NCBI GenBank assembly: GCA_026224995.1
Contig: JAMFRX010000787.1
Location: 1-7,497, forward strand
Length of the DNA stretch: 7,497 nucleotides
Direction of reading: 5' to 3'
From: Puia dinghuensis
GTDB lineage: Bacteria > Bacteroidota > Bacteroidia > Chitinophagales > Chitinophagaceae
Shown: positions 1 through 6,432 of the stretch, in pieces
Layout: each line of letters begins with the position of its first letter
Numbering within the stretch: position 1 is the stretch's first letter
Position numbers and translations under genes: made by a program
The notes under the pieces: model-generated
What the model was told of the DNA's origin: nothing
The model's input: the letters and a program-made list of their open reading frames with translations, nothing else
Databases searched by the model: none

Positions 1-335
1 AAACGGGAGGCATAGCCGCTATCGTAAATTTCTGGGGCGGCATCTTCGACACCAGCTGGCTGAAGCAGGCACGGGTACCCATCGTGAGCGTGCATGGACA
101 GCGGGATGGTATTGTACCTTACGACCATAAAGGCTACCCTCTGTATGGTAGCCTGCCCATCCACCGAATGGCGGACTCCCTGCATCTCCCCAACGCGCTG
201 CGGACATACGAAGGCTACTCACATGAATTGCAAAAGCATTTCTTCCCGTTATTCGTAAACAGAAGAACCAAAAAGAGATGGCTGGAGGCGGGCCAGTTCG
301 CGGCCGACTTCCTTTTTCAGACTTTAGGAGAATAG
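1..335 (+). CDS. alpha/beta hydrolase (esterase-like), C-terminal part
   Basis: Partial gene entering from the left edge; the open frame starts at base 3 and ends at TAG 333-335, giving about 110 residues. The visible part has the late half of an alpha/beta-hydrolase fold. A strand VPIVSVHG leads into GQRDGIVPY, where the Asp fits the acid of the triad. A later EGYSHEL supplies the probable catalytic His. The nucleophile elbow (GxSxG) would lie upstream of the window and cannot be checked. This arrangement is common in carboxylesterase and dienelactone-hydrolase-like proteins; the substrate is unknown. The gene converges on the PPTase gene and overlaps its 3' end by 19 bp, so it belongs to a different transcription unit from the pigment genes. 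An internal ATG at 84 exists, but the frame is open and homologous-looking upstream of it, so 84 is not the true start. Confidence 0.75.
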   Translation, partial: TGGIAAIVNFWGGIFDTSWLKQARVPIVSVHGQRDGIVPYDHKGYPLYGSLPIHRMADSLHLPNALRTYEGYSHELQKHFFPLFVNRRTKKRWLEAGQFAADFLFQTLGE

Positions 336-1000
336 TATGACCAGGCAACATACCGGTCGTGGTGAGCGAGGGAAACGGGTATTGACAACCTGCGATCGCC
401 TTGTAAGATGACGGGGTAGCCTGCAGCATCCTTTTGGATCTGCAGGTCATCCAGTGACTGCAGGTCGGCCCCGGTCCGCAGGTTATGCGACTCTTGGCAC
501 AGCAGCGTGGCCTTTAGCTCCTGCAGCACGGATACCCGGACGGCCAGAGACTGGTCGGCGTAGCTCCCGGAGGCAATCGACTGGAATCCCCAGCAAGTAC
601 CGGTGAATGTCGCGTCTTCGCTGACCACGCTGACTATGACGTCCTCCCGGATCGATGACCGTGAATACAGCGGCTCCGGGCCGCCCAAAACAATGCCTTG
701 ATAAAGATCACCCGAACGCTGGAGGTCACTGATGACGATCTTCAGGGGGGAGAAGACCAGCCCCGGCTGCTGCCGCTGCCGGTACTTATAGGCAGACTCC
801 TTCACCGACCAGCATAGCCATACATAATGATCGAAAGGAAGGTCCACCCGGGAGTAGTTCTCCTGCTCGGATGCAGTGAGGATGCGGGAATAAAAGCGGG
901 GCCGGCATGTCCTCTCGGGCTGAGTGGCCTTCAGGGCGACGATGTCATTGCCCGTGCTGGCCAGCCTCTCCGGTTCTACCGGCCGGCCATAGCCCATCAT
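317..1000 (-). CDS. 4'-phosphopantetheinyl transferase superfamily protein
   Basis: Predicted to transfer the phosphopantetheine arm of CoA to a serine of the carrier protein encoded just upstream. The 227 residues are the usual length for a Sfp/HetI-like enzyme. Two family signatures are visible: GNDIV at residues 17-21, with the metal-binding Asp19, and WSVKESAYK at 64-72, with Glu68 and Lys72 as the expected Mg/CoA residues. Near the C-terminus, IPVSLAHH (about 207-214) matches the conserved strand-plus-SHH segment of the family. The start ATG (1000-998) overlaps the ACP stop as ATGA, which supports this start and suggests translational coupling. An immediately following second ATG is an equally possible start. 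It is the last gene of the leftward operon, and its 3' end overlaps the opposing hydrolase gene. Its dedicated partner is inferred from position. Confidence 0.88.
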   Translation of the reverse strand: MMGYGRPVEPERLASTGNDIVALKATQPERTCRPRFYSRILTASEQENYSRVDLPFDHYVWLCWSVKESAYKYRQRQQPGLVFSPLKIVISDLQRSGDLYQGIVLGGPEPLYSRSSIREDVIVSVVSEDATFTGTCWGFQSIASGSYADQSLAVRVSVLQELKATLLCQESHNLRTGADLQSLDDLQIQKDAAGYPVILQGDRRLSIPVSLAHHDRYVAWSYYSPKV

Positions 1001-1248
1001 TTATTGATCTTTTGGCTGATGACGTCGATGCAGCTTCCTACAGTGATCATTTTTTCCGACGAGTCGAAATCGATCTCGATATCGTACTTCGCTTCCGCGT
1101 CGATAATGACGTCCACTAAGTTGGATGAATTGATCTTTAAGTCCTTAACGAGGTCGGTGTTCTCATCGATATTCCGGAGCAGCTCCTTGTTCTCCGTATA
1201 GGGTTCCAGTACCTTTTTAAGTTCCTCTAAGATCGCTCGTCTATCCAT
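997..1248 (-). CDS. acyl carrier protein (phosphopantetheine-binding)
   Basis: Small acidic protein of 83 residues with the four-helix ACP pattern; it carries the growing acyl chain as a thioester. Aligning by eye with E. coli AcpP, DLKINSSNLVDV (residues 36-47) occupies the place of DLGADSLDTVEL. Ser41 is therefore the expected phosphopantetheine site, and the usual DSL triplet reads NSS. Helix III follows with KYDIEIDFD and the terminal helix with ITVGSCIDVISQ. The start ATG overlaps the ketosynthase 3' end by 8 bp, and its TGA overlaps the PPTase start, so it sits in a fully coupled KS-ACP-PPTase block. This indicates a pathway-specific carrier rather than the housekeeping AcpP. The carrier identity is secure; the exact substrate chain is inferred from the neighbours. 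Confidence 0.9.
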   Translation of the reverse strand: MDRRAILEELKKVLEPYTENKELLRNIDENTDLVKDLKINSSNLVDVIIDAEAKYDIEIDFDSSEKMITVGSCIDVISQKINK

Positions 1249-2518
1249 GTTGATTATATTTTGAAAAAATTAAGCACGCATTGACATCGCCGAAGCCAAA
1301 ATTCGCTTTGGCGACGGTATTGATTTCCGTTTCCACCATTTGCGCCGGCATCCGGCTAAGATCTATCAATTTAAGAATTTCCGGATTGGGATCTTCCAGG
1401 TTGATATTGGGGTGTACGAACTGATGGTGGATCTGTAGTACAGTCCCGACTGACTCGATGGAGCCCGCGGCACTCAAAGAGTGACCGATCATCGACTTCA
1501 ACGAATTGATCAGCGGGAAATTACGACCATTTCTATCAAGAGCCAAGCACCAATTCTGAATTTCCAGGGTATCGGCGGCAGTAGCCGTGAGATGCCCGCT
1601 GATAAGGTCCAGGGAATCAGCGTCAATGCGGGCGCTGGCCAGGGCGTCCGTAATGCATTTGATGACACCGGGGGCCGCAGGCGCCGTCATAGAACCGCCG
1701 TTGCGCTGTCCACCCGAATTACAGGCACCGCCCAGCAGCTCTGCATAGATCTTTGCCTTCCTTTGCAAAGCGTATTCCAGGTCTTCCAGGATCAATGCCC
1801 CCGATCCCGAACCGGGAACGAATCCCCCTGCCGACTGGCTCATGGGGCGGGAGGCTTTTTCCGGAACCTGATTGAATTTCCTGCTCAGGATGCGCATAGA
1901 ATCGAAGGCGGCAAAAATATAGGGGTCTACGTGCTCGCTGCTGCCGACCAGCATTCGCTTGGCCAGGCCCTGCTGAATATATTCGTAGCCCATGAGGATG
2001 GCCTGTGTGCCCGTAGCGCAGGCGGCAGAATTGGCGATAATGCGGTTGCCCAGCCCTAACCTACCTGATATATAGGCTGTTATACCGCTATTCATGAACT
2101 GCTCTACCACGCGTGAGCCCAGCTTCCTGGCTTCTCCGGCGTCCACACGGTTGAATATTTTGCGGACCGTCTCTACCTCAGCCACGCTGCTGCCGAAAAC
2201 GCAGCCCGTATCCCAGTGGGCAGTATCGTTCCCGAGGCTATTGCCGGCATCCAGCCAGGCGTCTACGGCAGCCATGATGCCATAGGCGATAGCCCGCCCC
2301 TGCAGCCCATGAAAAACGACTTCGGAAACATAATTCTTCAGCCGTTCCCACTCGAACTGGGGAATACCCGCCACCTGACAATTGAATTTGAGGGCTTCAT
2401 ATTGGGGAACATGCCTGATCCCGGAAACACCATTCCGCATGGCGTCCAGGAACGCAGGAACACCCATCCCATTGGGGGAAACGACACCTAACCCGGTAAC
2501 GACAACGCGGCGGCTCAT
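1241..2518 (-). CDS. beta-ketoacyl-ACP synthase, FabF/KAS II-like
   Basis: Decarboxylative Claisen condensing enzyme that would extend ACP-bound chains with malonyl-ACP. The 425 residues match the FabF family length. The N-terminus RRVVVTGLGVVSPNG is typical. The catalytic triad can be placed at Cys167 in NSAACATGTQ, His309 in SGHLTAT, and His346 in KSMIGHSLSAAGS, with the conserved Lys341. The glycine-rich end GFGDVNACLIF closes the thiolase fold. Because Cys167 is present, this is an active ketosynthase and not a chain-length factor. The first His motif is unusual, HLTAT instead of the common HGTGT. The ATG overlaps the dehydratase stop as ATGA, and the 3' end overlaps the ACP start. In flexirubin and aryl-polyene loci such ketosynthases build the polyene chain; that role here is inferred from context. 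Confidence 0.92.
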   Translation of the reverse strand: MSRRVVVTGLGVVSPNGMGVPAFLDAMRNGVSGIRHVPQYEALKFNCQVAGIPQFEWERLKNYVSEVVFHGLQGRAIAYGIMAAVDAWLDAGNSLGNDTAHWDTGCVFGSSVAEVETVRKIFNRVDAGEARKLGSRVVEQFMNSGITAYISGRLGLGNRIIANSAACATGTQAILMGYEYIQQGLAKRMLVGSSEHVDPYIFAAFDSMRILSRKFNQVPEKASRPMSQSAGGFVPGSGSGALILEDLEYALQRKAKIYAELLGGACNSGGQRNGGSMTAPAAPGVIKCITDALASARIDADSLDLISGHLTATAADTLEIQNWCLALDRNGRNFPLINSLKSMIGHSLSAAGSIESVGTVLQIHHQFVHPNINLEDPNPEILKLIDLSRMPAQMVETEINTVAKANFGFGDVNACLIFSKYNQHG

Positions 2519-2982
2519 GCAGGTTGATTAACTATTTTTTTTAAAAATCCGGCGAAGATGCCTTTTGCAACCAGCTCCCCGGCCGCATCATGCATTTCTA
2601 CATGACACTTTAGCTTATCGAAACGAAAATAACCCTTCTTTGAAGTCACGGTAAGCCGCTGTCCCGGCAAAGCCATTTTGTGGAATTCTACATTCACCGA
2701 GCTCAGTAACGGGAAGAACAGCGAGGCGTCATCGGCCGGCTGTTCCGAACCTGCGGTGATCAGGTAGATACCCAGCACCACCAGTCCGATCTGCGCCATG
2801 ATCTCCGTAAGGATGGCGCCCGGCGTGACGGGGTTACCCGGAAAATGATCTTCATAGAAGAAGGCATCTTCCCTCAGGGTATAGTGACCGATGACCTTGT
2901 CCGCATTTAAAAAAGAGATCTCTTCCACGAAGCGGAAAGAGGATTTATAAGGCAGGAGATCAAAAATATAGTTATATAGCAT
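2515..2982 (-). CDS. 3-hydroxyacyl-ACP dehydratase, FabZ-like hotdog protein
   Basis: Predicted to remove water from 3-hydroxyacyl-ACP, giving the trans-2-enoyl intermediate. The chosen start (2982-2980) gives 155 residues, matching FabZ length. The open frame extends upstream to 3318, but that part is a low-complexity shadow of the SDR gene and has no hotdog similarity. The first residues LLPYKSSFRFVEEI resemble the FabZ entry (LPHRYPFLLVD). The core motif HFPGNPVTPGAILTE at 46-60 supplies catalytic His46 and Glu60 and is followed by MAQ, as in FabZ. Strands VEFHKMALPGQRLTV and GELVAKGIFAGFL complete the fold. The start lies 26 nt after the SDR stop, preceded by an A-rich stretch, and the stop overlaps the ketosynthase start as ATGA. 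It is a pathway-specific copy embedded in the pigment operon. Confidence 0.88.
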   Translation of the reverse strand: MLYNYIFDLLPYKSSFRFVEEISFLNADKVIGHYTLREDAFFYEDHFPGNPVTPGAILTEIMAQIGLVVLGIYLITAGSEQPADDASLFFPLLSSVNVEFHKMALPGQRLTVTSKKGYFRFDKLKCHVEMHDAAGELVAKGIFAGFLKKIVNQPA

Positions 2983-3008
2983 TCTTTTCGGGTATTTGGC
3001 GACCTGGG

Positions 3009-3797
3009 CTACCGGCAGTGCTCGCCTCCATCCACATGAAGGAGGGAGCCATTGATCCAGGCCGCTTCGTCCGTACAAAGCAGGTAAATGGCATTGGCGA
3101 TATCTTCCACCTTCGTCACCCTGCCCAAAGGATTTCGGCCTGCCGTCAGCTCCAGCAGCTGGTCGCTGCCAGGGATGCGTTTCAGGGATGGCGTGTCGGT
3201 GATCCCGGCCTGGATAAGATTGGTCTTCAGCCCATATTTGCCGAGCTCCACGGCCATATAGGTGACCAGGCTTTCCAGGGAGGCCTTGGCGATGGAAACC
3301 GCGGCATAGCCCTCCCAATATTTATGCGCACCCTCGCTGGTGAGGCCGATGATCCTTGCATCTGCACAAAACAGTTCCTCCTCGTACAAGGACCGTGCCC
3401 AGTCCAGCAGGCTGGTGGACATCGCATAGCTCGTAAACCGAATGTCTTCTGTGCTAAGGTTCTCGGGTCCCAGCAACGGCTTCAGGTTGCCTCTTGCGAT
3501 GGAATGAAGCAGCAGCCGGACGCGGTGCTTTTTTCCCGGATCCGCAGCCAATTGCCGGATAAAAGATTCCCGCGAAACGGCATCCAGCGCATTGACATTA
3601 TAAGCGTCGATGGTGACAGCAGCAGCGGCGGCAATGCCGCTAAGCTTTTCTTTGAGCGCCCTTTCAGCAGCGCTGGTTTCCCTGTACAGAACGGCGATGT
3701 TCATGCCATGGCGCGATAGCTTCTCAACAGCCGCGAGACCGAAACCGCTGGACCCACCCAAAATTATCGCCCACCAATCAGAAAATTGCTTGTGCAT
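3009..3797 (-). CDS. SDR-family oxidoreductase, FabI/FabL-like (probable enoyl-ACP reductase)
   Basis: First gene of the leftward operon, 262 residues, cytoplasmic. A Rossmann fold begins at once with the NAD(P)-binding glycine motif GGSSGFG (14-20). HSIARGNLKPL (98-108) resembles the LVHSIA segment of FabI. The active site reads YAAVSIAKASLES, with Tyr164 and Lys171 separated by six residues. This Y-x6-K spacing is typical of enoyl-ACP reductases (FabI, FabL, InhA) and differs from the Y-x3-K of FabG-type ketoreductases. The C-terminal half has NLIQAGITDTPSLK and INGSLLHVDGG, as usual in the superfamily. I infer enoyl reduction on the pathway ACP, but a ketoreductase role cannot be excluded from sequence alone. 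The start ATG opens close to the divergent promoter region; no strong ribosome site is visible. Confidence 0.82.
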   Translation of the reverse strand: MHKQFSDWWAIILGGSSGFGLAAVEKLSRHGMNIAVLYRETSAAERALKEKLSGIAAAAAVTIDAYNVNALDAVSRESFIRQLAADPGKKHRVRLLLHSIARGNLKPLLGPENLSTEDIRFTSYAMSTSLLDWARSLYEEELFCADARIIGLTSEGAHKYWEGYAAVSIAKASLESLVTYMAVELGKYGLKTNLIQAGITDTPSLKRIPGSDQLLELTAGRNPLGRVTKVEDIANAIYLLCTDEAAWINGSLLHVDGGEHCR

Positions 3798-3880
3798 TCG
3801 CCGTAAAATTAGGGAAAGAAGCCCTTTATATTGTGCAAAAAATCATTATTCTTTATATTTGTCCATTTTTCTGGCAGGCT
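3798..3880. other. divergent intergenic region between the two pigment operons
   Basis: AT-rich 83-nt stretch separating the leftward SDR-led operon from the rightward DarA/DarB operon. It contains two copies of CTTTATATT, at 3824-3832 and 3851-3859, spaced 27 bp start to start. The second copy overlaps the predicted rightward -7 element. No convincing leftward promoter with correct TTG-to-TAnnTTTG spacing was found, although TAATTTTA lies just before the SDR start on the minus strand. The region is likely to hold the joint control of both operons (inference). Confidence 0.6.
3831..3861 (+). promoter_or_regulatory. Bacteroidota-type sigma-ABfr promoter for the rightward operon
   Basis: The -7 element TATATTTG (3854-3861) is an exact match to the Bacteroidota consensus TAnnTTTG. 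A -33 TTG at 3831-3833 lies 20 bp upstream, within the usual spacing. The expected transcription start is near 3867, some 14 nt before the ATG at 3881. This argues that translation starts at 3881 and not at the GTG at 3833, which lies in the promoter itself. The call is based on visual match only. Confidence 0.6.
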
Positions 3881-4372
3881 ATGAAGATTGGCTTTATTTT
3901 TATAACTCTTATCCTGATTTCCAAAGCTGGGAAAACGGAGCGTTCGTGGCAATCCTTCGACAGGGCCGGTTATTATTCGGTCATGGCAGCCGGTGATATC
4001 GCCCGCATCGACTCGGTACTATCCGTTTTGCAACGCGAGGCGCCGAAAGAAAAAGAGGCTTATGAAGGAGCCCTGCTGATGAAGAAAGCCGGCCTGCTAA
4101 GCCGGCCCAAAGAGAAGCTCGCCGTTTTCAAGTCCGGAGCCCGGAAGCTGGAGACGGCGCTGGCGGGGGATAGCAGCAATGCCGAATATCATTTCCTACG
4201 GCTCATCATACAGGAGCATGCGCCAGGGGTCGTTCACTATAACAAAGATGTGGAAAAAGATACCCAGGTTATCTACAAGTCGTTCAAGAGTCTGTCCCCG
4301 GTTGTTCAAAAGGCTGTCGTGGACTACAGTAAACATTCGAAAACTTTACGCGAAAAGGCACTGAATGGGTAA
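3881..4372 (+). CDS. small predicted exported protein of unknown function, coupled to darA
   Basis: I do not recognise a named family. From the ATG at 3881 the product has 163 residues. It begins with one Lys, then a hydrophobic core IGFIFITLILI, then SKA-G, which fits a short Sec signal peptide cleaved after about residue 16. The mature part is hydrophilic, rich in Lys, Glu and Ala, and looks all-helical, with a TPR-like rhythm (for example around RIDSVLSVLQ and AEYHFLRLIIQ). It has no obvious catalytic motif. The frame is open up to a GTG at 3833, but a longer start would place the first codons inside the predicted promoter and put residues before the signal peptide. The 3' end overlaps the DarA start by 8 bp (ATGGGTAA), so it is translated with DarA. 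A periplasmic or envelope-associated role beside pigment synthesis is an inference. Confidence 0.75.
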   Translation: MKIGFIFITLILISKAGKTERSWQSFDRAGYYSVMAAGDIARIDSVLSVLQREAPKEKEAYEGALLMKKAGLLSRPKEKLAVFKSGARKLETALAGDSSNAEYHFLRLIIQEHAPGVVHYNKDVEKDTQVIYKSFKSLSPVVQKAVVDYSKHSKTLREKALNG

Positions 4373-5264
4373 AAAAGTATTGGCTATCTATTATTCCCAG
4401 TCAGGGCAGCTAGGAGAGATCATCGATCATTTTACCACCCCGCTGGCTGAAGCCGGCATGAGCGTGGAAAAAGTGCGTGTCAAGCCCGTTACGGCATATC
4501 CATTTCCCTGGACCCCCGGGCAGTTCTATTCGGTGATGCCGGATTGCGTCCTTGGTGTTGCGGACGAGCTGGCGCCTTTCTCGTTGAATGAAACGGCCTA
4601 TGACCTTATCATCCTTGGCTACCAGGCCTGGTTCCTTTCGCCCAGCATTCCTGTCAATAGCTTACTGCATCATCCGGCATTTCTGGCCGTCCTGAAGAAC
4701 ACGCCCGTCATCACCATCACCGGCGCCCGAAATATGTGGCTGAACGCTTTTTCGGGGGTGAAACAATTGCTCGGACAGGCAGGGGCAAAGCTGGTGGGTA
4801 ATATCGCGCTGGTGGACAGGCATCCGAACCATATAAGCTTCGTGACTATTTTTCATTGGCTGCTCGGCGGGAAGAAGGACAGGTATTTGAAATTCTTTCC
4901 TTATCCGGGCGTATCGACTGCCGATATAGCCCATACCGGCGTGTTCGGTCAGACCGTCGTGAAATACCTGAACACCGGGAGCTGGGAGAACCTGCAGGAG
5001 GAGCTGATGCGACAGAAAGCAGTGGAGCTAAAGTATTCTTTGTTGCTGTTGGAGACAAAGGCCGTACCTACCTATTTCGTCTGGGCCAGGTTCATTGTTA
5101 AAAAGAAAAAAAGGAATGGCTGGCTGGCGGTATTCAGATATTATCTGCTATTTTCACTCTTCGTTGCAGCTCCGGTGATCCTTTTAGTAGACAACGTTTT
5201 TATCAGGCCTTTTTCTTCGAAACGTATTAAAGCGAAAAAACAACATTATTTAGCGCTTAATTAA
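4365..5264 (+). CDS. darA: DarA, dialkylresorcinol condensing enzyme / aromatase
   Basis: 299 residues with a flavodoxin-like N-terminal fold. MGKKVLAIYYSQSGQLGEI carries the phosphate-loop-like SQSG (11-14), DLIILGYQAWFLSPSIP (80-96) resembles the second FMN-binding loop, and PVITITGARNMW (114-125) the third strand. These features and the position just before a KAS III homologue match the DarA family. In characterised DAR pathways DarA acts after DarB and converts the cyclohexanedione product to the aromatic resorcinol. The C-terminus is distinctive: a basic cluster KKKKR (246-250), one hydrophobic segment of about 27 residues (253-280), then another basic tail. This suggests a membrane anchor. 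The start overlaps the preceding gene by 8 bp, and DarB follows after 10 nt. Family assignment is good; the membrane location is prediction. Confidence 0.85.
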   Translation: MGKKVLAIYYSQSGQLGEIIDHFTTPLAEAGMSVEKVRVKPVTAYPFPWTPGQFYSVMPDCVLGVADELAPFSLNETAYDLIILGYQAWFLSPSIPVNSLLHHPAFLAVLKNTPVITITGARNMWLNAFSGVKQLLGQAGAKLVGNIALVDRHPNHISFVTIFHWLLGGKKDRYLKFFPYPGVSTADIAHTGVFGQTVVKYLNTGSWENLQEELMRQKAVELKYSLLLLETKAVPTYFVWARFIVKKKKRNGWLAVFRYYLLFSLFVAAPVILLVDNVFIRPFSSKRIKAKKQHYLALN

Positions 5265-5274
5265 TCGAACCCGT

Positions 5275-6423
5275 ATGTCACTCCGTCCTGTATATATCAC
5301 CAATACTTCCATTTTTCTTCCCAACGATCCCGTTTCTACTGACGAGATGGAGGAGTACCTCGGCTATATCAATAACAAGCCTTCCAAGTCGAAGAAGATC
5401 GTGCTGCGGAACAATGGGATAAAAACGAGGTATTACGCCCTGGACAAGCAGCAGAAGGCGACACATACCAATGCGCAGATGACGGCATTGGCGGTAAAGG
5501 CGCTTTTCGCGGACGATCCCGCGGGGTTGAAGTCCATCCAGCTGCTGTCCTGCGGTACGAGCAGTCCCGATCAGATGATGCCCAGTCATGGCGTCATGGT
5601 GCATGGCTGGCTGCCTGAGGCGGAGGCTATAGAGGTCGTTTCGCCTTCCGGGGTATGCTGTGCGGGCATGCATGCGTTCAAATATGCCTATATGGCCATC
5701 AAATGCGGCGAGGCCCAACGGGCAGTTACCACGGGATCGGAACGATTCTCGGCGTCGCTTGTCGCCAATGTCTTCGAGGACGAAGCACAGAAGCTCAAGG
5801 AGCTGACGGAAAACCCTTTCATCAGCTTCGACAAGGAGTTCCTGCGATGGATGCTCTCCGACGGCGCTTCCGCTTTCCTGCTATCGGATGAGCCGAATGC
5901 CAACGGACTAAGCCTGAGAGTTGACTGGATCGAAGGCGCTTCCTACGCCAACGAGATGGAGACCTGCATGTATATGGCCTGCGAAAAGCAGCCGGACGGC
6001 ACCGTAAAGAGCTACCTGGACTTCACCCCTGAGGAGCTCATCGCCAAGAGCATTTTCAGCATCAAGCAGGACATCAAGCTATTGAGCGATAATATTGTTC
6101 CGCTGGGGGCAAAAAGGATCAAGGAGATCTTCGACAGGAAGGGGCTCAGCTCGGACGACATCGATTATTTCCTGCCGCACATGTCCAGTGAATTCTTCAA
6201 ACCCAAGATATTCGAGCAGATAGCGCTGCATGGAGCTACCATTCCTTACGAGAAGTGGTTCGTCAACCTCACGACGCTGGGAAATGTGGGGGCCGGATCG
6301 GTCTACCTGATGGTCCATGAACTATTTCACAGCGGCCGCCTGAAAAAAGGGGAAAGGATCTTATGTCTTGTACCCGAAAGCTCCCGCTTCTCCTACATGT
6401 ATGCGATGATGACGGTGTGTTAA
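5275..6423 (+). CDS. darB: DarB, KAS III-like ketosynthase of dialkylresorcinol synthesis
   Basis: 382 residues, thiolase fold of the FabH/KAS III class. The catalytic triad can be placed at Cys129 in PSGVCCAGMHA, His302 in YFLPHMSSE, and Asn337 in TLGNVGAGSVYLM. The neighbouring Cys128 aligns with the small residue before the nucleophile in FabH. The protein is longer than housekeeping FabH (about 317-330 residues), with extra sequence around 165-195 (VFEDEAQKLKE onward) and 220-260, which should shape a larger pocket. DarB enzymes join two acyl-derived chains by a Claisen plus Michael-type sequence to form 1,3-cyclohexanediones, precursors of dialkylresorcinols (family knowledge). The position directly after DarA supports this name over FabH. 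The start ATG follows the DarA stop by 10 nt, and a 9-nt gap leads to the next gene. Confidence 0.9.
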   Translation: MSLRPVYITNTSIFLPNDPVSTDEMEEYLGYINNKPSKSKKIVLRNNGIKTRYYALDKQQKATHTNAQMTALAVKALFADDPAGLKSIQLLSCGTSSPDQMMPSHGVMVHGWLPEAEAIEVVSPSGVCCAGMHAFKYAYMAIKCGEAQRAVTTGSERFSASLVANVFEDEAQKLKELTENPFISFDKEFLRWMLSDGASAFLLSDEPNANGLSLRVDWIEGASYANEMETCMYMACEKQPDGTVKSYLDFTPEELIAKSIFSIKQDIKLLSDNIVPLGAKRIKEIFDRKGLSSDDIDYFLPHMSSEFFKPKIFEQIALHGATIPYEKWFVNLTTLGNVGAGSVYLMVHELFHSGRLKKGERILCLVPESSRFSYMYAMMTVC

Positions 6424-6432
6424 AAGATAATT

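Noticed and set aside
1481..2059. 192-residue plus-strand reading frame opposite the ketosynthase
   Set aside because: It is antisense to a well supported KS gene and shows no domain or start context; a codon-bias shadow.
2983..3318. Upstream extension of the dehydratase reading frame to 267 residues
   Set aside because: The extra 112 residues overlap the SDR gene in another frame and show no hotdog-fold similarity. The ATG at 2982 gives the normal FabZ length.
3018..3719. 233-residue plus-strand reading frame opposite the SDR gene
   Set aside because: Complement of the SDR coding sequence, with no recognisable fold; the SDR has a full set of family motifs.
3798..3815. Possible leftward promoter (TAATTTTA on the minus strand before the SDR start)
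   Set aside because: The last base of TAnnTTTG is wrong, the nearest upstream TTTG is 24 bp away instead of about 19-21, and transcription would be leaderless. Not strong enough to call.
4088..4106. GCCGGC repeat pair separated by 7 nt, able to form a hairpin
   Set aside because: It lies in the middle of a coding region with no U-tract, and GC-rich codons explain it. Not a terminator.
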